A DNA stretch of 64,000 bases, from NCBI RefSeq assembly GCF_001571325.1, contig NZ_BCTO01000022.1:62001-126000 (forward strand). Direction: 5' to 3'. The DNA comes from Delftia tsuruhatensis NBRC 16741. GTDB lineage: Bacteria; Pseudomonadota; Gammaproteobacteria; Burkholderiales; Burkholderiaceae_C. The notes under the pieces were generated by a model, which was not told the DNA's origin, did no database searches, and saw nothing but the letters and a program-made list of their open reading frames with translations. Positions 1-8,500 of this stretch are shown here, piece by piece (within the stretch, counting starts at the first letter, position 1; each line of letters begins with the position of its first letter). The position numbers and the translations under genes are program-made.

Positions 1-492
1 GCTGCGCACGCTTTCATGCAAAGTGACATGCACTATGCGCAGGCCAGCCCCTACCAGCATCAGGAATACCTGGTCTTCGTTCATGTCAAGAACATTGGCG
101 AGCAAAGATGGGTAGCCGCTGAACGCTATGTCCGCGCGGTGAATGGCCGTTTCATGGTGGGGGCAGGCGATGACGGCGTCGACTTCGCCGTTTTCGCACG
201 CCCGGATGGCTGCTGTTGCAGATTGCACCGTGGATAGGCCTGCCTGCGGGGTGATCTCTCCCCATTGCACTGGTTGTGCCAGCGAGCCGGCTTCCTCATG
301 AATGAGGTCTTGAAGAAGGGGCTCCATTTGGCAGATCTGCGCTGCTTGTTCAAGAGCGCTCCACGGTCCATAGACCTTGATCAGGGATCTTTCGGCGGCA
401 GACAACTGCTGAAGAGCTTTCAGTGCAATTTCAGGGCCAATACCGTGGGGATCGCCGATGGCCAAAGCCAATCTACGGTGCACTATTGTCAT
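1..492 (-). CDS. tphB: PdxA-family cis-dihydrodiol dehydrogenase (TphB-like), partial
   Basis: The first 164 codons are inside the window; the rest lies beyond the left edge. The N-terminus has the PdxA-family nucleotide-binding stretch [17 protein letters not shown], followed by a [17 protein letters not shown] segment like the family's metal/substrate region. PdxA proteins are 4-hydroxythreonine-4-phosphate dehydrogenases, but TphB, which oxidises and decarboxylates the terephthalate cis-diol to protocatechuate, belongs to the same family. The position directly after the oxygenase small subunit, with a 4-base ATGA overlap, argues for TphB rather than pyridoxine synthesis. The family's metal-binding histidines further downstream cannot be checked here. 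Confidence 0.85.
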   Translation of the reverse strand, partial: MTIVHRRLALAIGDPHGIGPEIALKALQQLSAAERSLIKVYGPWSALEQAAQICQMEPLLQDLIHEEAGSLAQPVQWGEITPQAGLSTVQSATAAIRACENGEVDAVIACPHHETAIHRADIAFSGYPSLLANVLDMNEDQVFLMLVGAGLRIVHVTLHESVRS

Positions 493-953
493 AGCGGCAA
501 TGCCATCAGTGTGTCCGTCACCGTGCTGTCGCAAACCGCGATGCGTTCTTGCAGGCGTAACTTGCCATCGATCGTGGTGAATTTGTCGAGGTACTCACCG
601 CTGGCAAAGACCTCTGTTTCCCCTGTATGCATGATGCGCAGCACCATGAACGGCGTGGAAGCACTGGCCTGTGTTGCATCGCCTGACTGGATCGAAGGCA
701 GACCCAGAATATGGCGATAGCGATGGCGCTCGTAGATATTGGCTTCGCGCAGCGCAGAAATTCGGTCGGTGAGCATGTCCTGTGAATCCGCCCAGACAAT
801 GCCGGCAGCAAGCCCTTCAGCATGATTGTCGACATTGGTGACGCGATAGTGGCAATCCTTCGTGAAGAAGGTTGGCCATTGCTCCATGGCGTCACTGTCT
901 ATGGTCTTCGCGTAAGCGGCATTGAAGGCCGCGATTTGAATTTCATTGATCAT
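489..953 (-). CDS. tphA3: terephthalate 1,2-dioxygenase small subunit
   Basis: This 154-residue protein has the SnoaL-like fold typical of ring-hydroxylating dioxygenase beta subunits (residues such as [13 protein letters not shown] near the N-terminus and the [10 protein letters not shown] stretch). The beta subunit carries no cofactor; it holds together the alpha3beta3 oxygenase. I chose the ATG at 953 because it overlaps the large-subunit stop by four bases (ATGA) and gives the length I recall for TphA3; an in-frame start 14 codons upstream would run into tphA2. The gene is coupled in the same way to the following tphB. Confidence 0.92.
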   Translation of the reverse strand: MINEIQIAAFNAAYAKTIDSDAMEQWPTFFTKDCHYRVTNVDNHAEGLAAGIVWADSQDMLTDRISALREANIYERHRYRHILGLPSIQSGDATQASASTPFMVLRIMHTGETEVFASGEYLDKFTTIDGKLRLQERIAVCDSTVTDTLMALPL

Positions 954-2191
954 GCTTGCATCTCCTGTCCCATGTGCTTGCGGTAGGCTTTCCAAAAGCC
1001 GCGTACCGAGGTCTCCGTGGCGCGGCCCTCGCTAGAGCCTTCGTGGTCTCCGCCCATCTCGATGACCGCGTCAAGGTCGGCCGCACCTGCGATGCCGCGC
1101 TGAACGAATCCACCGACAGCTCCGTCTTCCATGGAAATGAATCCGGCCGGGCCGATGAGGTTGGCCTGTTTGAGTCTGACCTTGCGCTGCTCGGGACTGT
1201 CATCTGCATAGCCGAGATAGGTCCAGTTGAGTTCCGAGCTGGAGATGCTCTTGGGCAACAACTGACGCACGGCGATGCTGTTCTGAATCTGCTGCAGCAC
1301 AAAGCCAGGGAACACAGAAAGGATCTGCAGAGTCACGCCGTCCTCGAACTCCTCGAAGCCCTCTAGAAGGCTGGGATCTTTGAGCCGGTAACGCTCGTTG
1401 TCGGAGCGGATGGCCTGGTCCTTGTACGAGTCGTCTTTGGCGCTACGATCGATCATGGAATAGCTCACATGGTGGCCACCCGACTCGTCGACGATGACGC
1501 CGCCTTTTTGTGAGAGGCGATTCAGCTCGAAGGTGGTGAAGAACATATGCAGGAGGCTGGCGTGATAGCTGTCCTTCACGTTCTCGAAGTAGAGCTTCCA
1601 GTTGTTAGGCAGCTTTTGCGTGAAGCGACCGATGACTTCTACGGGCTTGTGCAGCACGCGCTCTATGCGCTCGCAAATCTCAGGGCCAAGGTAATCCTCA
1701 ATGCTGGGTACATCCTCGGAAAAACTGCCAAAGACCAAACCGCAAAAGACAGCTACACGGAGCTTGCGCGGGCCATGCTCTTCTTTGCAGAACGAGGCCG
1801 GCATGCCACCCTGGCCCTTGACGCCTTTCTCGAAGGCAACGCCGGTCAGATCTCCCTGTCGGTTGTAGCTCCAGGCGTGATAGACGCACTGGAAACTATC
1901 CGCACGGCCCGATTTTTCCAGCGCGATGAGCGCGCCGCGATGCGCGCAGCGGTTCTCGAAGGCATAGATTTCCTGGTCGGCATCCCGCACGACAACTATC
2001 GGTGTTTCACCAACAAAGGTCGTGCGGAAATCACCCGCCTCGGGGATTTCAGATTCCAGGCACAGGTAGTTCCAGACCTCGCCGCGATAGATGCGCTGCT
2101 GTTCCTGATCAGCATTGGCTGTGTCGGTATAGATACCGAAAGGCACGCGCGTATTAGTGGCCCCATGCCACTGGATGATGGATTCTTGCAT
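950..2191 (-). CDS. tphA2: terephthalate 1,2-dioxygenase large (Rieske) subunit
   Basis: Catalytic alpha subunit of the two-component dioxygenase that adds O2 across the ring of terephthalate. The Rieske [2Fe-2S] ligands are C82-x-H84 and C102-x2-H105; the mononuclear iron site is in the [13 protein letters not shown] stretch (H210, H215, with D207 and N204 nearby). At 413 residues it equals the length I know for TphA2 of Comamonas sp. E6, and the text closely matches that protein as I remember it. It starts 15 bases after tphC and overlaps tphA3, so the genes form one operon. The electron-donating reductase (tphA1 in the E6 cluster) would follow tphB, outside the window. Confidence 0.95.
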   Translation of the reverse strand: MQESIIQWHGATNTRVPFGIYTDTANADQEQQRIYRGEVWNYLCLESEIPEAGDFRTTFVGETPIVVVRDADQEIYAFENRCAHRGALIALEKSGRADSFQCVYHAWSYNRQGDLTGVAFEKGVKGQGGMPASFCKEEHGPRKLRVAVFCGLVFGSFSEDVPSIEDYLGPEICERIERVLHKPVEVIGRFTQKLPNNWKLYFENVKDSYHASLLHMFFTTFELNRLSQKGGVIVDESGGHHVSYSMIDRSAKDDSYKDQAIRSDNERYRLKDPSLLEGFEEFEDGVTLQILSVFPGFVLQQIQNSIAVRQLLPKSISSSELNWTYLGYADDSPEQRKVRLKQANLIGPAGFISMEDGAVGGFVQRGIAGAADLDAVIEMGGDHEGSSEGRATETSVRGFWKAYRKHMGQEMQA

Positions 2192-2206
2192 GTTGATTCC
2201 TAAGGG

Positions 2207-3175
2207 TTAGAGCTTGACGTTGGCGGCCTTCAGCACCTTCTTCCACTTCTCGGTTTCCTGGCGGATGAACTGAGCAGTCTTGGTGGGATCCCAACCGCAG
2301 GGCACGGCACCCTGTTCCAGAAAGTGCTTGCGGATGTCATTTGATGACAGAGCCTGGGCCATCTGCTTCTGAAGCCTCTGTGCGATTTCTGCACTCGTGC
2401 CTGGGGGAGCCACAACAGAAAAGAAAGTCAAGGCTTGCATGGCGGGCCATTGCTGCTCGGCGAAGGTGGGGACCTGGGGCAATATTTGAGAGCGCTGCTC
2501 GTCGGCAACGGCCAGAATGCGCACCTTGCCGGCCTGGTGGTAGGTGGCCGACGAGCTGATGTTGTCGAAAAACACATCCACATTGCCACCGATCAGGTCA
2601 ATCAGTGCCGGGGCTGTTCCCTTGTAAGGGATGACAGTCAGTTCAGTGCCAGTCAGCTGCATAAACATGGCAGCAGTCAGGTGAGATGTGGAGCCGTCGC
2701 CTTGCGTCGCCACAGTCACTTTTTTGGGATTGGCTTTGGCGTATACAATGAACTCGCCAAGTGACTTAACAGGCAGCTTCGGGTTGATGACCAGGGCGTT
2801 GGGCACTGTGGCCAAAATCGTCACCGGTACCCAGCTAGTCGGGTCAAAGCTGAGCTTCTGATAGAGGTTGTGGTTGATGGCGATGGGCCCCGGAGGGGAG
2901 GCCAGCACAGTCATTCCGTCCGGCGGTGCCCGGAACACTAGATCGGCACCGATGTTTCCACCAGCCCCGGGCTTATTTTCAATGATCACGCCACCTGCGT
3001 AGTCCGCGCGGATTTTTTCGGCTACTAGGCGCGGCAGTACATCGGCGGTACCTCCCGCTGAGAAAGGCACGACGATCTTGAGAGGTTGATTTGACTGAGC
3101 CAGGCTACCTGTTGCGGCGACCGCAGCGGCAATGCCGATCAATGCTTCGCGTCTGCGAATGGATGCGTTGCGCAT
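2207..3175 (-). CDS. tphC: tripartite tricarboxylate transporter (Bug/TctC) terephthalate-binding protein
   Basis: A 322-residue periplasmic solute receptor of the Bug family. Its signal region is RRREALIGIAAAVAATGSLAQ, with a twin-arginine-like RR pair just before the hydrophobic stretch. The mature part has the family blocks IVVPFSAGGTADVLPRL and ENKPGAGGNIGADLV that form the ligand cleft. In Comamonas E6, TphC is needed for terephthalate uptake and works with shared TctAB membrane proteins encoded elsewhere; none are in this window. It is the first gene of the tphCA2A3B operon, divergent from tphR across a 109-bp region that holds a strong palindrome. Confidence 0.93.
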   Translation of the reverse strand: MRNASIRRREALIGIAAAVAATGSLAQSNQPLKIVVPFSAGGTADVLPRLVAEKIRADYAGGVIIENKPGAGGNIGADLVFRAPPDGMTVLASPPGPIAINHNLYQKLSFDPTSWVPVTILATVPNALVINPKLPVKSLGEFIVYAKANPKKVTVATQGDGSTSHLTAAMFMQLTGTELTVIPYKGTAPALIDLIGGNVDVFFDNISSSATYHQAGKVRILAVADEQRSQILPQVPTFAEQQWPAMQALTFFSVVAPPGTSAEIAQRLQKQMAQALSSNDIRKHFLEQGAVPCGWDPTKTAQFIRQETEKWKKVLKAANVKL

Positions 3176-3236
3176 CTTGTCTCCTTCTTGTGTGGGGAAC
3201 TGCAGTATGGGGATGTCGTACTTAGTGTTAAACCTG

Positions 3237-3257
3237 TTTTTGCGCTATGCGCAAAAA
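3237..3257. promoter_or_regulatory. perfect palindrome in the tphC-tphR divergent promoter region
   Basis: Two 9-base arms, TTTTTGCGC and GCGCAAAAA, flank the triplet TAT. The site lies 62 bases before the tphC start and about 28 bases before the tphR start, where an IclR-type protein could control both directions. Assigning it to TphR is inference from position and symmetry. Confidence 0.7.
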
Positions 3258-3284
3258 TGTTGAAAACACCTTGATTTGATCGCT

Positions 3285-4052
3285 ATGCAGGACAAGAACT
3301 TTGTGGAATCGCTGCGCAAGGGATTGGGGGTACTGACTTGCTTTGACCGTCGGCATACCCGGCTCACGCTGTCGGAAGTGGCCAGGCTCACGCAGTCCAC
3401 ACCAGCATCGGCCAGACGTTCACTCAGCACGCTGGTACAGCTTGGCTATCTAGAGAGTGACGGGAAGCTGTTCTGGATGCAGCCCAAGTCGCTGCTGATC
3501 GCCTATTCATTTCTGTCATCGCGCCCCATGCCTGCGTTGGCCCAGCCGCTACTGGACGCACTGTCGGAGCGCACCAGAGAGTCCGCTTCGCTTGGTACTT
3601 TGTTGGAAGACGATGCCATCATCATTGGCCGTTCGACCGCACGGCGCAGCTTGAGCACGGGCCTAGGAATAGGATCCAGGTTGCCGGTGTACTGTTCTGC
3701 GATTGGTCGGGTGCTGTTGTCAGGACTCCCCCAGCAGGAGGCGCGTGCAAGGCTGGAGATGATTGAGCGGATGGCTCTGACCCATCAGACAGTGACTGAC
3801 TTGGAGGAGTTGCTGGGTCTGCTTGATACTTGCCGGCAATCCGGATGGTCATGCAGCGATGGAGAGTTGGAGCTGGGTGTGCGCTCCATGGCGGCGCCAG
3901 TGCGCGACCCTCAAGGCAACACAATTGCTGCCATGAGCATTGCAGTTAGAGCAGAGAGACTCAGCATGAGCGAGTTCAAAGAGACTTTTTTGATGCCGCT
4001 GAAGCGCGCTCGCAATGAGTTGGAAAAAAAGTTGTATCCGCAAGGGATGTAA
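3285..4052 (+). CDS. tphR: IclR-family regulator of the tph operon
   Basis: A 255-residue IclR-type regulator. Residues 5-70 form the winged helix-turn-helix (LTLSEVARLTQSTPASARRSL); the rest is the effector-binding domain with the family's GSRLPVYCSAIGRVLLSGL segment. TphR of Comamonas E6 is an IclR-type activator that responds to terephthalate. It is transcribed divergently from tphC, as in E6. I took the ATG at 3285; a TTG three codons upstream is the only alternative. The gene is intact, but an IS481 remnant begins shortly after its stop codon. Confidence 0.9.
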   Translation: MQDKNFVESLRKGLGVLTCFDRRHTRLTLSEVARLTQSTPASARRSLSTLVQLGYLESDGKLFWMQPKSLLIAYSFLSSRPMPALAQPLLDALSERTRESASLGTLLEDDAIIIGRSTARRSLSTGLGIGSRLPVYCSAIGRVLLSGLPQQEARARLEMIERMALTHQTVTDLEELLGLLDTCRQSGWSCSDGELELGVRSMAAPVRDPQGNTIAAMSIAVRAERLSMSEFKETFLMPLKRARNELEKKLYPQGM

Positions 4053-4129
4053 TGCGCCACCATGTCTTTGCCTAGCGCAGCGGCTGAGGCTCGGGTTTGC
4101 GCCGTCCTTCCGATGTCGGGCGCATGCGC

Positions 4130-4782
4130 GGGGCGTGCAGTTGTTCCTGATCGGACCCGGCAAGCCCAAGCCTGAGAGCGAGCACAAACCCTTCAAGGCG
4201 TATGAGCCTGGCTATGTGCATGTAGATGTGAAGTACCTGCCCCAGATGCAAGATGAGGACAAGCGCCGCTATGTCTTTGTTGCCATTGATCGGGCCACAC
4301 GCTGGGTGTTCATTGATATCAAGCAACACAAGACGGCAGCGTCCGCCAAAGCCTTCTTGGCCGCCGTCCGCAAAGCTGCAGCATTTAGGATTCACACCAT
4401 CCTCACCGACCACGGCAAAGAGTTCACAGACCGCTTGTTTGGCAGTCGCACTCGCCAGCCCACAGGCGAGCACGAATTCGACCAGCTATGCCAAGCACTG
4501 GGGATAGAACATCGGCTCACCAAGCCCAGGACGCCAAAAACCAACGGCATGGTCGAGCGCTTCAATGGCCGCCTGAATCAAGTACTGCGCTCGCACCACT
4601 TCAACAGCGCAGAGGATTTGGAGAAGACGCTGCACAGGTTTGTCTGGCTGTATAACCACCACTTACCGCAAAAGGCACTGGGGCACGAAGCCCCAGTTCA
4701 AGCACTCAAAAAATGGAAGATGAAAGCACCTGATTTATTCGTCAAGAACGTGCGCAATCATCCGGGACCTGACAATTCTTGA
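4130..4782 (+). pseudogene. IS481-family transposase, 5'-truncated remnant
   Basis: Only the catalytic half of an IS481-type transposase remains. The retroviral-integrase-like core is readable: VHVDVKYLPQM (first Asp), LTDHGKEFTDRL (second Asp), and TNGMVERFNGRLNQVL (Glu), then the family's NHPGPD end. The N-terminal helix-turn-helix third is missing; homology fades at about 4130-4150, some 80 bases after the tphR stop. The right end, GGGACCTGACA ending near 4775, looks like the element's terminal repeat. The reading frame leaves the element and stops in flanking DNA at 4780-4782. It separates the tph and iph clusters. Confidence 0.85.
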
Positions 4783-5551
4783 ATCCCAATGCCGCCGAAA
4801 GCTGTGCAGCCTCTTCCCTTAACAGCGCGGCATAGCCCTGCACAACCTCTTCGTCGAGTCTTGCGCTGGGACCGAATAGCCCTAGCGATCCCACCACGCG
4901 GCCGCTGCTGTCGAAGAACGGCGCAGCAATAGCGACAGCGCCCTCAATCAGCTCATCGCGACTGGTGGCGTAGCCTTCGAGGCGAATCTGCTTGAGCTGT
5001 TCGGTGCACCGCTTAGCTTCGGCGGCGTTTTCCGCGCCATAAGCGCTAAGGTCTTGCTTGCTCACGTTCAGCCATGCCAGGATCGAGCGACCACTGGCGC
5101 CCCGCACGAGCTTCTCGCGATAACCTACGCCCCGCTTGAAGCTCAGAGGCTGCGTGCTGGGAAGTTCGGCAACACATATCCTGAAAGCACCCTCATGTAC
5201 GTGCAGGGAAATGGTCTCGCGGGTTTTCTCCCACAGGCGGCGCATCATGGGTTGGGCAACGGTTTCGTAGCTCATGCCTGCGGACCAGGCATGAGCCATC
5301 TGAGGGACTGCCGGGCCGAGCCGGAAACGCTGGGGTTCGCCCTCGGAAACGAGAAACCCCTTGGTATTGAGCGTATCGAGCAAGCGGTAGAGGGTCGGCC
5401 GGCTCAGGTCGACCCGCTTGAGCAGTTCGGCCACCAGCAACCCATCATCTCCGGGCCTGAAAGCCAGAAGCACGTCAAGAGCCCGCTGGACTGCGCGCAC
5501 CCCGCCTTCGGATTTATCGGATTCGGACATGTCAACGGTTTTCTGATTCAT
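4742..5551 (-). CDS. iphR: IclR-family regulator of the isophthalate operon
   Basis: A 269-residue IclR-type protein: winged helix-turn-helix at about residues 17-80 (LLVAELLKRVDLSRPTLYRLLDTL) and an effector domain containing KLVRGASGRSILAWL. Its place after iphD matches IphR, the isophthalate-responsive repressor of iphACBDR in Comamonas E6. The last roughly ten codons (CQVPDDCARS) are read from the inserted IS481 end, which also supplies the stop codon, so the native C-terminus has been replaced. The domain itself looks complete, so function is probably kept. A TCCAT/ATGGA palindrome lies 23 bases before the start. Confidence 0.85.
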   Translation of the reverse strand: MNQKTVDMSESDKSEGGVRAVQRALDVLLAFRPGDDGLLVAELLKRVDLSRPTLYRLLDTLNTKGFLVSEGEPQRFRLGPAVPQMAHAWSAGMSYETVAQPMMRRLWEKTRETISLHVHEGAFRICVAELPSTQPLSFKRGVGYREKLVRGASGRSILAWLNVSKQDLSAYGAENAAEAKRCTEQLKQIRLEGYATSRDELIEGAVAIAAPFFDSSGRVVGSLGLFGPSARLDEEVVQGYAALLREEAAQLSAALGFKNCQVPDDCARS

Positions 5552-5573
5552 GCCGATACTCTACCTGCAATTG

Positions 5574-5586
5574 TCCATCTAATGGA
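5574..5586. promoter_or_regulatory. palindromic operator upstream of iphR
   Basis: The 13-bp site TCCATCTAATGGA has arms TCCAT and ATGGA around CTA. The same arms around TTT occur in the iphA promoter at 9832-9844. A motif shared by the regulator gene and its presumed target is what an autoregulating IclR protein would give; the protein assignment is inference. Confidence 0.65.
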
Positions 5587-5707
5587 TAGCGAACATGGGC
5601 AGTTGCGCTGTGCACAAGCGCTCGCCACATGGGAAGAGCATGCGGCTGGCGGCATTCCCTAGGCGCTACTGCCCTTACCTGTCATCCGCACACTGTTCCG
5701 ATGCCGC

Positions 5708-6685
5708 TCAGCAATCCAGGACCAGGTTGCCTGAACGGCAACCAGAGACGCAGATCATCATGCTTTTGTTCGCCGCCCGCTCCTGCTCGCTCAGTATCTG
5801 GTCGCGGTGATCCACATCGCCAGAAATGACCCGGACCTCGCAGGCCCCGCACACACCCTCACGGCAGCTGTACTCGGGGTTCATGCCCGCGTTGATCAAG
5901 GTATCCAGCAAGGAAGTCCCCGCAGCCACCTGCACGGTCTTGCCGGTCCTGCGCAACTCGACGGCATAGCCGACTTCCGGTGTCCGGGGGGCTGCCAGCG
6001 GTGCGGCAGCAAAACGCTCCAAGTGCACATGCTCCAGCCCGAGCTTCTGACAGCTGTCTTCATAAGACGCCAGAAAAGCCAGAGGCCCGCAAGCATAGAA
6101 GTGTGCGCCTTCGGCGTGTCCTTGGAGAAGGCTGTACAGATCGGCACGCACACCCTTTTCATCCTTGAAGTGCCAGTCGACCGTCACCCTGCCGCCGGCC
6201 CGGGCAGCGATGGCCTCGATCTCCGGCACAAAGGCGGCGCTCGCGCGGCTGGATGCGCAATAGATAAGGTGCGCCGTCCTGCCCAGGACATCCAGCCTCC
6301 GGAGCATGGCCAGAACAGGCGTGATGCCGATCCCTCCGGCTACCAGCACGCTATGGGGGGCAGTTTCGACCAGAGGGAAATGATTGCGCGGCCCGCCAAT
6401 CTGAATCGCTTGCCCAACCCGCAACTTTTCATGCACAAAGCGTGAACCGCCACGGCTGGCCGGGTCCAGTGACACCGCCACCACATAGCGATGGCGTTCC
6501 CCCGGATTGATCAGCGAATAGCTTCGGACCAACCCATCGGCCAGGTGCAGATCGATATGGGCACCCGCCTGCACAGGCTGGGAAAACTCCTGCACCGCAG
6601 CAAGCGGCCGCAGCTCCACGCTGAGGGTGCCGACCGCTTCGTAGCGCATCTGGTGAACGCGCGCCTGAAGATATGTAGAGGCCAT
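5708..6685 (-). CDS. iphD: isophthalate dioxygenase reductase (phthalate-dioxygenase-reductase type)
   Basis: A 325-residue electron-transfer protein with the phthalate dioxygenase reductase order: FMN domain (RSYSLINP), NAD-binding domain (LVAGGIGITPVLAML and YACGPLAFL), and a C-terminal plant-type [2Fe-2S] domain (C-x4-C-x2-C in YSCREGVCGAC, last Cys in MMICVSGC). It passes electrons from NADH to the Rieske oxygenase encoded upstream. I chose the ATG at 6685, four bases after the iphB stop; an earlier in-frame start would overlap iphB. The 156-bp gap to iphR holds an operator-like palindrome. Confidence 0.88.
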   Translation of the reverse strand: MASTYLQARVHQMRYEAVGTLSVELRPLAAVQEFSQPVQAGAHIDLHLADGLVRSYSLINPGERHRYVVAVSLDPASRGGSRFVHEKLRVGQAIQIGGPRNHFPLVETAPHSVLVAGGIGITPVLAMLRRLDVLGRTAHLIYCASSRASAAFVPEIEAIAARAGGRVTVDWHFKDEKGVRADLYSLLQGHAEGAHFYACGPLAFLASYEDSCQKLGLEHVHLERFAAAPLAAPRTPEVGYAVELRRTGKTVQVAAGTSLLDTLINAGMNPEYSCREGVCGACEVRVISGDVDHRDQILSEQERAANKSMMICVSGCRSGNLVLDC

Positions 6686-6689
6686 GGCG

Positions 6690-7469
6690 TTACATGATGT
6701 GCAGGCCACCATCGACCATCAGAGTGGTCCCGGTGATGAAAGACGCCTCGCGGGAAGCCAGCCAGAGGATGGGCCAGGCGATCTCCTCCGGCGACGCCCA
6801 GCGACCTATGAGCGATGTGTCCTTGCGCTCCGTCCTGAGCTGCTCCACGCTCTTGCCCGCGTTGCGTGCCCTGCCGACGTGGAAGTCGGTCAACGTGGAG
6901 CCCGGGCACACCGCATTGGCGCGCACGCCGTGAGCGGCCTCCTCGAATGCCAGGCTACGGGTATAGGCCAGTTGCGCCGCCTTGGTCGCGTCATACAGGG
7001 CCATGCCCTTGCGACCCGTGACCGCATAGCAGGAGGACACGTTGACGATGCTGCCTGTTCCCGACTGCCTCAGCGCAGGAAGCGCAGCCCTGCAGTAGTT
7101 GGACATCCCCACCAGATTGACGCCGACCATGGCCTGCCATTCGGCTGCAGTGGCATCGGCTGCGGCACTGTAGTTTCGCATGGCGGCGTTGTTCACCAGG
7201 GTATCGAGACCGCCCCACTGCTGCACGCACTGTCCTACGGCTGCTGCTGCGGCGGCCTCATCTGACACATCGGCAGTCGCACATGCCAGCCGGGCTCCAG
7301 GCAGGGCCTGCAAAATGGCTTCGCGCGTGCGCTCCAGGGCCTCGGCGTTCGCGTCCACCATCAGCACCGCAGCCCCTTCCTGGCAGAAGAGATGGGAGGC
7401 GGCGGCGCCTATGCCCGCACCGGCGCCGGTAATCAAGGCGGTCCGTCCCGCCATTCTGGATTCACTCAT
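6690..7469 (-). CDS. iphB: short-chain dehydrogenase, isophthalate cis-dihydrodiol dehydrogenase
   Basis: A 259-residue classical SDR. It has the cofactor motif TGAGAGIG near residue 15, NNAA near residue 92, and the active-site Ser and Tyr-x3-Lys in NVSSCYAVTGRKGMALYDATK. In the iph pathway the product of the oxygenase, a 1,5-dicarboxylate cis-diol, is oxidised and decarboxylated to protocatechuate. The position between iphC and iphD fits IphB; the exact substrate cannot be read from the sequence. Start and stop are three and four bases from the neighbouring genes, so it is coupled in the operon. Confidence 0.8.
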   Translation of the reverse strand: MSESRMAGRTALITGAGAGIGAAASHLFCQEGAAVLMVDANAEALERTREAILQALPGARLACATADVSDEAAAAAAVGQCVQQWGGLDTLVNNAAMRNYSAAADATAAEWQAMVGVNLVGMSNYCRAALPALRQSGTGSIVNVSSCYAVTGRKGMALYDATKAAQLAYTRSLAFEEAAHGVRANAVCPGSTLTDFHVGRARNAGKSVEQLRTERKDTSLIGRWASPEEIAWPILWLASREASFITGTTLMVDGGLHIM

Positions 7470-7472
7470 TGT

Positions 7473-8459
7473 TCAATCCGCCTTTGCATTCGTTGCTTTG
7501 ATGACCTCGCCCCAGCGCACGGTTTCAGTGGCTATCCAGTCGCTGAACTGCTTGGGGGTGCTGGCGATGGTCTCGAACTCCATCTCGTCCAGATGCTTGC
7601 GTATATCCGGGGAGTTGAGGATGCGAACCATGGCCTGGTGGTAGGTATTGATGACCACGGGCGGCGTTCCGGCAGGCGCTAGCAGTCCGATCCAGGACGT
7701 GGCCTCGAAGTCCTTGAGGCCGGATTCAGTCAGCGTAGGAATCGTGGGTGTGCTGGGAAAGCGCTTTGTTCCCGTGGAGGCCAGCAGCTTCAGGCGCCCT
7801 TCCTTGACGAAGCCCTGAACATTGCCCGGAACAAAGAAGCCGCCCTGGATATTGCCGGCAATCAGGTCCGTCACGGCAGGCCCTGCGCCACGGTAAGGCA
7901 CATGGGTCATCTGGAAGCCCGCCGCCGATTTCATCATCTCCATGGTGAGGTGCGAGGCGCTGCCCATAGCCACGGAGCCATAAGAGTACTTGCTGGGATT
8001 CGCCTTAGCCTTGGCAATGAAGTCCTTCACATCCTTGAAACCAGCATCAGGATTGACCACCAGGTACTGCGGCGATTTCACCGCCAGCGTGATGGGCGCC
8101 AAATCCTTGAGCGGGTCATAGGGCATCTTGTCAAACAGGGTGACATTGATGGCCAAAGGCCCGTTGTAGCCGATCAGCAAGGTATGGCCGTCCGGCAACG
8201 AGCGGCTGACTTCGTAGGCCCCGATGTTCCCGCCAGCTCCAGGCTTGTTCTCTACCACGAAGGGTTGCCCCAACGCATCCTGAAGCTTGGGCGCAATCAG
8301 GCGCGCCAGTACATCATTCGTACTGCCCGTAATGGGCACAACGATGCGTACGGGCTTGGTGGGGCGCCATTCGGAGGGCGCTGTTGCCTGGCCCCAGGCC
8401 GCAGTCGCCATGTAGGCGCCTGCGACTAGGACGGCCTTGAGTGTCGTGGGGAACTTCAT
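7473..8459 (-). CDS. iphC: Bug/TctC-type isophthalate-binding protein
   Basis: A 328-residue periplasmic receptor of the tripartite tricarboxylate transporter family. The signal peptide is about residues 1-24 (LKAVLVAGAYMATAAWG, cleavage at WGQA), followed by VRIVVPITGSTNDVLARL and ENKPGAGGNIGAYEV, the two ligand-cleft blocks shared with TphC. In Comamonas E6, IphC binds isophthalate and lies second in the iphACBDR operon, as here. Membrane partners must be encoded elsewhere. Confidence 0.87.
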   Translation of the reverse strand: MKFPTTLKAVLVAGAYMATAAWGQATAPSEWRPTKPVRIVVPITGSTNDVLARLIAPKLQDALGQPFVVENKPGAGGNIGAYEVSRSLPDGHTLLIGYNGPLAINVTLFDKMPYDPLKDLAPITLAVKSPQYLVVNPDAGFKDVKDFIAKAKANPSKYSYGSVAMGSASHLTMEMMKSAAGFQMTHVPYRGAGPAVTDLIAGNIQGGFFVPGNVQGFVKEGRLKLLASTGTKRFPSTPTIPTLTESGLKDFEATSWIGLLAPAGTPPVVINTYHQAMVRILNSPDIRKHLDEMEFETIASTPKQFSDWIATETVRWGEVIKATNAKAD

Positions 8460-8500
8460 TTGATTTTGTCTCCGTCATTTCTCGTCGTGGCGTTTCTTGT

